The position numbers were made by a program, and so were the translations under genes. DNA of 64,000 nucleotides from Myceligenerans indicum. Lineage in GTDB: Bacteria > Actinomycetota > Actinomycetes > Actinomycetales > Cellulomonadaceae. Below are positions 57,786 to 64,000 of the stretch, one piece after another. Each line of letters starts with the position of its first letter. The stretch's first letter is position 1. The notes under the pieces are model-generated. The model was not told the origin of the DNA. It saw nothing but the letters and a program-made list of their open reading frames with translations, and did not search any database. The stretch covers positions 62,001 through 126,000 of the forward strand of contig NZ_JABBYC010000008.1 of NCBI RefSeq assembly GCF_016742955.1. Direction: 5' to 3'.

Positions 57786-60290
57786 TCACCGGAACAGCCG
57801 CCTGGCCTTTCCCAGGTCCAGGAACACCGTCTCGCCCGTGGCGTCGTCGAGGGCGTCGTTGTCCGTGACGGCGTAGACATGACCGTCGCCGCCGATCGTG
57901 AGACCCTCCAGCTTCTCCTGGGTCCAGCCGTTCGTGGCCCGCAGGGCGGGGAGAACGTCGATCGCGAGTTCCTTGTCCAGCATCGCGACGTGACCCGGAG
58001 CCGGGTCCCGGTGCGGCAGGTCCACCGTGTACACGGCCTTGAGCGCGGCATCGGGCCCGTTGAGCTTGTCCCGCTCGATCACCGCGAGCGTGTCGCGGTC
58101 GACGACGGTCACCTCGGACAGGCCGATCCAGTCGCCCTCGGCGGCCGTCTCCTCCAGCTGGTACCCGAACCAGGTCCACTCGGCGCTCGCGACGTCGTAG
58201 CGGCCGATGCGCGCATAGCCGCCCCGGCCGTCGTCGGACGTGAGCCCCCGCTGCAGCGCGACGAACAGGTGCTCGCCGTCACGGTCGACCAGGCCCGAGA
58301 CGCCCTCGACGCCCCACTTGCCCAGGCCCGCGGCGACGTCGTCGGGGAGCGACACCCGCTGCTGGATCTCCCCGGACTCCGAGACGCGCACCAGTGCGTT
58401 CTCCGGCCCGGTCTTCCCCTCGGCGCCGAGCCAGAACCCGCTGCCGACGCGTGCGGGCCGCGCCCACAGTCCTTCGACGTCCAGCGCGGCCGGCTCACCG
58501 CCGTCGGTCACGACGATCTCGCCGTCGATCACCGCCGGGCCGCCGCGCCGCGGCGTTCGCACCGAGTACAGCGAGGTCGGCACCTTGGCCGAGTCCGACG
58601 CCGTCCACAGGTGGCGCCGGTCCGCCGGGTCGGCCGAGAGCGCGCCGAGAGCGGTCCAGCCGATCGGCGTGCCCGCGGTGACCTGCCGGTCGCCGTCGGG
58701 CCCCGTCGTGTACGCCCCGGCGGTTCCCGGCACGTCGGCGGACACGATCGACGGGAACTCCGTGGCCGAGAACTGAGCCAGCCGTCCGGGCGCGCCGGCG
58801 CCGCGAGCCGTGCCCGTGTCCCGGACGTACCGCCCGCCCTTGCCGAACACGGTCACGGCGGAACGAACGCCGTCCTCGGCCGCGTCCTTCTCGGAGGACA
58901 CCACCAGCAGGTCCCGCTGCGGCACGGGCAGCAGACCCTCGGGACCGTTCGTGGTGGCCAGCACCTGCACGAACCGCGGTGCGGCGGCGTCGGACACGTC
59001 GTACACGGCCACGAAGTTCGACCGCTCCGACCCGACGAACGCGTACCGCACGCCGCCGAGCTCACCGACGGCGATCCCCTCGATCTCGACGCCCTTGTTC
59101 TCGGTGCGGCCGTCGTTGTGCAGGCCGACCCGCGCGGCCAGGTGCTCCAGGGTGTTCCCGGCGTCCCAGACGACCTCACCGGTGGTGGCGTCGAAGACGG
59201 ACCAGCCGCGGGTGCCGCCCTTCCAGTCCCCCTCGTTGGCGGTGGCGACGTGGGCGTCGTCGACCCAGGCGATCGCGTCGGGCTCGCGCGGGGCGGCGGC
59301 CAGCTCGCCGGTGAGGTCGATCGCGTCGTCCTCGACCGTGTCGACGCCGGTCAGCGCTCGCTCCCCGGCGGAGAACACCGACGTCACCTCGCCGGACGCG
59401 ACGTCGATCAGCACCACCGCGTTGTTCTCCTGCAGGGTGACGGCGGCCCGGGTGCCGGCGGGGTTGATCGCCACGTACTCGGGTTCGGGGTCCACCGGGG
59501 TGTCCACCCCGGCATCCGCGAGCGCCGGGAGCGCGGAGCCGTCGGGCGCTGTGAGCGGGACGGGGCGTGCGGACCAGTCGGTGGGGTCGGTGCCGGGGAG
59601 GTCGATGATCTGGACGAACCCGGCGGGTGCCTGGGGCAGGTTGCCCTCGTCACCGTCCGGGGCGTCGTCGGCGGGGACGTCCTCGTCGCGTTCGTTCTCG
59701 ATGGCGACGACGGCGTGGCCGCCGTCCGGCGTTACGGCGATGGAGTCGGGCTGGCCGCCCAGGTCGATCGAGCGGACCTTGGTGCGGGTGGCCAGGTCGA
59801 CGATGTCGAGCCGGCCGCTGGGGTTCGTGTAGCTGTCGGAGGTGTTGACCACGACGAGCACGTGGTCGCCGACGACGGCGACGGAGGTGGGTTCGTCCTC
59901 GGCGTCGCCCAGTTCGGCGAGGCTGAGCGAGCCGAGGCCGCGCGGGTTCGCCGGGTCGGTGATGTCGAGGAAGCCGATGCGGCGTCCGGCGGCGTCGGTG
60001 TAGACCACCGTGCGGCCGTCCTCGCTGACGGCGGAGATCTCGGCGACGGTCTCGTCGGCCGGGTCGACTCCGGCCGGCGCGTTCTGGAAGACCGGGTACG
60101 TGGCGAGGCGGTGGAACGCCGTGGCCTGGCCGAACGTGGGGTGATGGGCGGCCAGGTGGTGGGAGGCGGGCGCGTCGAGCCCGCGGACGACGGCGGAGGC
60201 CGGGGCCGTTGCCGTCAGGCTGAGCGCGAGGGTGGCGCCGGAGGCGATGAACGCCGCTGCGCGTCGGGTGCGGATTCTCTGGGTAGACAC
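57786..60290 (-). CDS. Secreted beta-propeller protein with phytase-esterase-like domain
   Basis: An 834-residue exported protein. The GTG at 60290 opens a signal peptide (STQRIRTRRAAAFIASGATLALSLTATAPASA, cleavage near 32). Residues about 60-480 form a choice-of-anchor-I/beta-propeller type region (VYTDAAGRRIGFLDITDPANPRGLG, SIAVTPDGGHAVVAIEN, VAINPAGTRAAVTLQENNAVVLIDV, NKGVEIEGIAVGELGGVRYAFVGSERSNF). The C-terminal part (about 530-834) matches the esterase-like activity of phytase domain (GLWARPARVGSGFWLGAEGK, WIGLSEVTVVDRDTLAVIERDK). Likely an extracellular phosphoesterase. Enzymatic function is inferred from family only. The open frame extends upstream of 60290, but the signal peptide fixes the start. 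Confidence 0.85.
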   Translation of the reverse strand: MSTQRIRTRRAAAFIASGATLALSLTATAPASAVVRGLDAPASHHLAAHHPTFGQATAFHRLATYPVFQNAPAGVDPADETVAEISAVSEDGRTVVYTDAAGRRIGFLDITDPANPRGLGSLSLAELGDAEDEPTSVAVVGDHVLVVVNTSDSYTNPSGRLDIVDLATRTKVRSIDLGGQPDSIAVTPDGGHAVVAIENERDEDVPADDAPDGDEGNLPQAPAGFVQIIDLPGTDPTDWSARPVPLTAPDGSALPALADAGVDTPVDPEPEYVAINPAGTRAAVTLQENNAVVLIDVASGEVTSVFSAGERALTGVDTVEDDAIDLTGELAAAPREPDAIAWVDDAHVATANEGDWKGGTRGWSVFDATTGEVVWDAGNTLEHLAARVGLHNDGRTENKGVEIEGIAVGELGGVRYAFVGSERSNFVAVYDVSDAAAPRFVQVLATTNGPEGLLPVPQRDLLVVSSEKDAAEDGVRSAVTVFGKGGRYVRDTGTARGAGAPGRLAQFSATEFPSIVSADVPGTAGAYTTGPDGDRQVTAGTPIGWTALGALSADPADRRHLWTASDSAKVPTSLYSVRTPRRGGPAVIDGEIVVTDGGEPAALDVEGLWARPARVGSGFWLGAEGKTGPENALVRVSESGEIQQRVSLPDDVAAGLGKWGVEGVSGLVDRDGEHLFVALQRGLTSDDGRGGYARIGRYDVASAEWTWFGYQLEETAAEGDWIGLSEVTVVDRDTLAVIERDKLNGPDAALKAVYTVDLPHRDPAPGHVAMLDKELAIDVLPALRATNGWTQEKLEGLTIGGDGHVYAVTDNDALDDATGETVFLDLGKARRLFR

Positions 60291-60610
60291 GGAACCAGGC
60301 TGGTGGGGGTGGGTGGCCGGGTGCCCGCCATCGGGTGACCGGACGGTGTCCCGCGCGTGAACGAGGCGAGGGATGGAGGGCGTGAGGCTCGGCGGCGCGC
60401 GAGGACTCGTGACCGTCACGGCGCGGGAGGGACTTGTGACCAGGACGCGGGAGGACTTGCGACGGTCGCGGCGCGCGAGGGTTCATGACGCTCGCCGGTG
60501 TGCACGTGTGCCGGCCGCGCCGTCCCGGGACGGCGCGGCCGGCACTCCGGGTGTCCTCCGTGGCGTCTCGAACGGGGCCGGAGGTCCCTGGCGGTCGTCC
60601 GCCGGCAGGA
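60291..60610. other. Intergenic region between hutF and the phytase-like gene
   Basis: 320 bases without a gene. It holds a degenerate repeat at 60400-60490 (units around GCGCGGGAGGACTTGTGAC, three to four copies) and the strong hairpin at 60508-60545. Confidence 0.6.
60508..60545 (-). terminator. Perfect 38-base palindrome after hutF
   Basis: A 19-base arm (GTGCCGGCCGCGCCGTCCC) and its exact complement with no loop, 66 bases past the hutF stop. In RNA it would fold with a few bases unpaired at the tip. It most likely ends the hutUF transcript. Confidence 0.75.
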
Positions 60611-62149
60611 TCAGGTCCCCGGGTCGAGGACCTCGGCGATGGCGCGACGGAGCTCGGCGGCCGTGTCCGGAACGGTGCGGTGCACACCGTCGCGGACCAC
60701 GTGACGGCCGCCGACGATCGTGTCGGTGACGTCGGACGACGTTGCGGCGAAGACCGCGTGGTCGAGCAGGGTGCCCGGGGTCCAGCCGGCCATGCGGACC
60801 GAGTCGAGCGAGACGACGGTGAGGTCGGCGGGATCGCCGGCCCGGATTCCGCCGTAGGGCGCGGGTCCGGGGTTCGCCGGATGCGGCGCCCCGGCGGGTT
60901 CGCTTCGCTGCGCTCCGACCGGCTCGGTCCCCCGCGACGGTGCGCCCGCGAGCTCCGTGCCCTGCGGCGAGGTGCCGGCGAGCGAACCTGGCCTCGCGGC
61001 GCCGGACCACCCGAGGGACGCGTAGCCCTCCCGGGTTCCCGCGTGCAGGAGCGTGGCCGGTGACAGATGACCCCGGCCGAGCGTCCGGACCCGCTCGTCC
61101 AGTTCCAGGCCGCGCACCTCCTCGAACGGGTCGACGACCGCATTGCTGTCCGACCCGATCGCCAGCCCGATCCCTGCCGCCGCCAGTTCCCCGAGCTGCG
61201 GCGCCCCGTCCGCCAGGTCGCGTTCGGTGGTGCGGGTGACGCACGCCCGGGTGGACGACCGCGCCAGGGCCGCGACGTCGTCGGCCGTCAGGTGGGTGGC
61301 GTGCACCGCCGTGGTGCGTGGCCCGAGCGCGCCGTGTGCTCCCAGCAGCGCGGTCGGCGTCCGCCCGTGAGCGGCGAGACAGTCGGCGTTCTCCCGAGGC
61401 TGCTCGGACAGATGAACGTGCAGAGGCGCGCCGTGACGCTCCGCCCACGCGGCGACGACGCCGATGGCGCCGGGAGGGACGGCCCGCACCGAGTGCACGG
61501 CGGCTCCGGCCCGCACCACGCCACCGGGCAGGGAGGCGGCCAGCGCCTCGGCCCGGGACGCCCACGCGTCGGCGTCACCGTCACCGAAGCGCTGCTGGAC
61601 GCCGGAGAGCGGCGGCCCGTCCGTCCCTGCCGTGAGATAACACGTGTCCAGCACGGTCAGGCGGATCCCGGCGTCCGCGGCGGCCGCGACGAGAGCTTGC
61701 CCCATGGCGTTCGGGTCGGCGTAGGACCGCCCGCCCGGTGCGTGGTGCAGGTAGTGGAACTCGCCGACGACGCCGTAGCCCGCGAGCACCATCTCCGCGT
61801 ACAGCGCCCGGGCGAGGCGGTGGTACGAGTCCGGGTCGAGGCGCTCGGCGGCACGGTACATCTGCTCGCGCCACGTCCAGAAGGAGCCTGCACCGGTGGG
61901 CGCGAGAACTGCGGCGGCCCGGTCGTCGGGCAGGGCATGGGTCCTGCCGCGCAGGGCGCGGTGGAAGGCATGGGAGTGGGCGTTGGCGAACGCCGGCAGG
62001 GTGAGACCGTGCAGTCGCGTGGCCCCGGCAGGCGGTTCGACGACGCCGGTGGTGACGTCGGTGACCCGGCCGCCCTCGGTGCGCACCACGACACCGGCGG
62101 CGGCCCGGCTTCCGCCGACCCAGGCCCACTCGCACCACCAGCTACTCAT
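60611..62149 (-). CDS. hutF: Formimidoylglutamate deiminase HutF
   Basis: A 512-residue amidohydrolase that converts N-formimidoyl-L-glutamate to N-formylglutamate and ammonia in the five-step histidine pathway. It shows FANAHSHAFHRALRGR (metal His pair), WTWREQMYRAA, AVHSVRAVPP, HVHLSEQPRENADC, and GIGLAIGSDSNAVVDPFEEVRGLEL with the metal Asp. Normal HutF is about 450 residues; the extra is a Gly/Ala/Pro/Ser/Thr stretch at about 382-432, between the helical end and the returning beta domain (GDPADLTVVSLD). ATG 62149 has GGGGGAG upstream. It follows hutU with an 84-base gap and is probably cotranscribed. Confidence 0.93.
   Translation of the reverse strand: MSSWWCEWAWVGGSRAAAGVVVRTEGGRVTDVTTGVVEPPAGATRLHGLTLPAFANAHSHAFHRALRGRTHALPDDRAAAVLAPTGAGSFWTWREQMYRAAERLDPDSYHRLARALYAEMVLAGYGVVGEFHYLHHAPGGRSYADPNAMGQALVAAAADAGIRLTVLDTCYLTAGTDGPPLSGVQQRFGDGDADAWASRAEALAASLPGGVVRAGAAVHSVRAVPPGAIGVVAAWAERHGAPLHVHLSEQPRENADCLAAHGRTPTALLGAHGALGPRTTAVHATHLTADDVAALARSSTRACVTRTTERDLADGAPQLGELAAAGIGLAIGSDSNAVVDPFEEVRGLELDERVRTLGRGHLSPATLLHAGTREGYASLGWSGAARPGSLAGTSPQGTELAGAPSRGTEPVGAQRSEPAGAPHPANPGPAPYGGIRAGDPADLTVVSLDSVRMAGWTPGTLLDHAVFAATSSDVTDTIVGGRHVVRDGVHRTVPDTAAELRRAIAEVLDPGT
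60850..61010. repeat. Low-complexity insertion in hutF
   Basis: A block containing GGTTCGCTTCGCTGCGCTCC on the plus strand encodes the extra Ala/Gly/Pro segment of HutF. This sequence type is reminiscent of short interspersed GC-rich repeats inserted in frame in some actinobacteria; I cannot test whether copies exist elsewhere. Confidence 0.4.
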
Positions 62150-62233
62150 CGGCCGCTCCCCCGTCGGCCCCGGGGCTGCCGGCCATGGCACCGCGGGCCG
62201 CTCCGCCGCCGTCGCCGCTCCAGGTGGGAACGG

Positions 62234-63880
62234 TCACCGGGGAACCCGGACGCCACGGTCGGCCGCGACCTCGGCGGCGCGGTCGTAGCCGGCGTCGACG
62301 TGGCGCAGGACGCCCATCGCCGGGTCGTTGGTGAGGACCCGCTCCAGCTTCTGCGCGGCGAGCGGCGAGCCGTCGGCCACCGACACCTGGCCCGCGTGGA
62401 TGGACCGGCCCATGCCGACGCCGCCACCCTGGTGCAGGGACACCCAGGTGGCACCCGAGGAGGCGGCGGTCAGGGCGTTGAGCAGCGGCCAGTCGGCGAT
62501 GGCGTCGGAGCCGTCGGCCATGGCCTCGGTCTCGCGGTACGGCGAGGCGACCGATCCGGCGTCCAGGTGGTCGCGCCCGATCGCGAGCGGGGCGCTGACC
62601 TCGCCGGACGCGACGAGCTCGTTGAAGGCCAAGCCGGCCTTGTCGCGCTCGCCGTAGCCGAGCCAGCAGATTCTCGCGGGCAGGCCCTGGAACGCGATCT
62701 TCTCCTGCGCGCCACGGATCCAGCGGTGCAGGCGGTCGTTGTCGGGGAACAGGTCGAGGATGGCGCGGTCGGTCGCGGCGATGTCCTTCGGGTCGCCGGA
62801 CAGGGCGGCCCAGCGGAACGGGCCCTTGCCCTCGCAGAACAGGGGCCGGATGTAGGCGGGCACGAAGCCCGGGAAGTCGAACGCGCGGGAGTAGCCGCCC
62901 TGGCGGGCCTCGTCGCGGATGGAGTTGCCGTAGTCGAACACCTCGGCGCCGCCGTCCTGGAAGCCGACCATCGCCTCGACGTGCCGGGCCATCGACTCCC
63001 TCGCCCGGTCGGTGAAACCGGCCGGGTCCTTCTCGGCCTCCGCGGCCCAGTCCTCCAGCGCGACGCCGAGCGGCAGGTAGGACAGCGGGTCGTGGGCCGA
63101 GGTCTGGTCGGTGACGATGTCGATGTCCACACCCCTGGCCAGCAGGTCCGGGAACACCTCGGCGGCGTTGCCGACCACGCCCACCGAGTAGGCGCGGCCC
63201 TCCGCCTTGGCCGCGAGCGCCCGCGCGACGCCGTCGTCCACGGAATCGGCGACCTCGTCGAGGTAGCGGTGCTCGACCCGCCGGGCGAGGCGTGCCGGGT
63301 CGACGTCGACGATCAGGCACACGCCGCCGTTCAGCGTGACGGCGAGCGGCTGCGCGCCGCCCATGCCGCCGCACCCGGCGGTCAGGGTGAGGGTGCCTGC
63401 GAGGCTGCCGCCGAAGCGCTTCTCCGCGACGGCGGCGAAGGTCTCGTAGGTGCCCTGGACGATCCCCTGCGTACCGATGTAGATCCAGGACCCGGCGGTC
63501 ATCTGCCCGTACATCGTCAGGCCGAGCTGCTCGAGGCGGCGGAACTCGGGCCACGTCGCCCAGTCCCCCACCAGGTTCGAGTTCGCGATGAGCACGCGAG
63601 GTGCCCATTCGTGGGTGGTCAGCACGCCGACGGGCTTCCCGGACTGGACCAGGAGGGTCTCGTCCTCGCGCAGGTCGGTGAGGGTGCGGACGATGGCGTC
63701 GTAGGCCGGCCAGGAGCGGGCGGCGCGGCCGGTGCCGCCGTAGACCACGAGGTCGTCGGGCCGTTCCGCGACCTCGGGGTCCAGGTTGTTCATGAGCATC
63801 CGCAACGGGGCTTCGGTCTGCCAGCTGCGGGCGGTGAGTTCGGTGCCGCGGGTTGCGCGGACTGTGCGTGCTCCGTCCAT
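62234..63880 (-). CDS. hutU: Urocanate hydratase HutU
   Basis: A 548-residue urocanase (typical 550-560) that adds water to urocanate to give 4-imidazolone-5-propionate, using NAD+ as electrophile. Typical stretches are [82 protein letters not shown], and a conserved Cys in [25 protein letters not shown]. All catalytic neighbourhoods look intact. First gene of a hutU-hutF unit read leftwards; the product of HutU needs imidazolonepropionase (HutI), which is not in this window. Confidence 0.96.
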   Translation of the reverse strand: MDGARTVRATRGTELTARSWQTEAPLRMLMNNLDPEVAERPDDLVVYGGTGRAARSWPAYDAIVRTLTDLREDETLLVQSGKPVGVLTTHEWAPRVLIANSNLVGDWATWPEFRRLEQLGLTMYGQMTAGSWIYIGTQGIVQGTYETFAAVAEKRFGGSLAGTLTLTAGCGGMGGAQPLAVTLNGGVCLIVDVDPARLARRVEHRYLDEVADSVDDGVARALAAKAEGRAYSVGVVGNAAEVFPDLLARGVDIDIVTDQTSAHDPLSYLPLGVALEDWAAEAEKDPAGFTDRARESMARHVEAMVGFQDGGAEVFDYGNSIRDEARQGGYSRAFDFPGFVPAYIRPLFCEGKGPFRWAALSGDPKDIAATDRAILDLFPDNDRLHRWIRGAQEKIAFQGLPARICWLGYGERDKAGLAFNELVASGEVSAPLAIGRDHLDAGSVASPYRETEAMADGSDAIADWPLLNALTAASSGATWVSLHQGGGVGMGRSIHAGQVSVADGSPLAAQKLERVLTNDPAMGVLRHVDAGYDRAAEVAADRGVRVPR

Positions 63881-64000
63881 GGAGGCGAGGTTACGCGGCC
63901 GGCGACCACTTCCGTGGGGTTCCCGGGAAGTTCGCGATCCAGGGTGGGTATCCCGATGACCGGGGCGGAATGGCCTCGGCGCGATGACCGCGGCGCAGCG

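Noticed and set aside
57879..60338. Open frame of 819 codons on the plus strand opposite the phytase-like gene
   Set aside because: It is antisense to a gene with signal peptide and clear family motifs; its product is Arg/Val/Gly-rich without domains, a typical artefact of GC3 bias.

Overview
The window is about 64 kb of very GC-rich DNA (roughly 70% by eye) with GTG starts, strong GC3 bias, long GC-rich hairpin terminators and actinobacterial families: a PspC domain protein, an excalibur protein, a SigE-type sigma factor, MetPS, HrpA with DUF3418, and HutF-type histidine degradation. It is best read as a chromosomal segment of a soil or plant-litter actinobacterium of the order Micrococcales. 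The secreted CBM2-linked GH5 mannanase hints at a Cellulomonas/Promicromonospora-like cellulolytic lineage. That placement is inference; there is no rRNA to test it. I saw no tRNA, rRNA, CRISPR array, prophage or insertion sequence.

Left part (1-15.4 kb): a GH5 mannanase cut by the window start, a MOSC protein and a PH-domain membrane protein. Divergent from these is an arsenic cassette in which an ArsR regulator is fused to an arsenate reductase, followed by a second ArsC and an aquaporin-type channel. Then come a VOC protein, an amidohydrolase, a polar amino-acid ABC importer (binding protein, permease, ATPase), a small protein with an RNA-polymerase alpha-CTD-like fold, a divergent AraC regulator/methyltransferase pair, and a Gfo/Idh/MocA oxidoreductase with an MFS exporter.

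Centre (15.8-39.8 kb): secreted hydrolases (M6 immune-inhibitor-A metalloprotease, EEP-family phosphoesterase, GH3 lipoprotein) and a HAAT-type (branched-chain amino acid/amide) ABC importer. Its genes livHMGF sit 5.4 kb from livK, and LivH carries an unusual exported N-terminal domain. Oligopeptidase B and threonine aldolase lie between the two parts. Then follow a cold-shock protein, a very large Fe-S RecB-type nuclease/SF1 helicase, a collagen-like excalibur membrane protein, and a sigma factor translationally coupled to a membrane protein that probably acts on it.

Right part (40.3-64 kb): a two-component system next to the MetPS methionine/alanine importer, an alditol-oxidase-like flavoenzyme, a STAS protein, an M15 D-Ala-D-Ala carboxypeptidase with a long Pro/Ser tail, and histidine ammonia-lyase. 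These are followed by a small membrane protein, a secreted DUF1524/HNH nuclease, HrpA helicase, PspC, a secreted phytase-esterase-like protein, and the hutF-hutU pair. Histidine degradation is therefore split: hutH is about 10 kb from hutFU and no hutI is visible.

Nothing here is clearly an undescribed multi-gene defence or mobile system. The observations most worth following are the ArsR-ArsC fusion with a channel in place of a pump, the solo alpha-CTD-like protein, the LivH exported domain, a GlnR-like tandem box upstream of livK, the iron-staple nuclease-helicase, and several strong palindromes in intergenic DNA.
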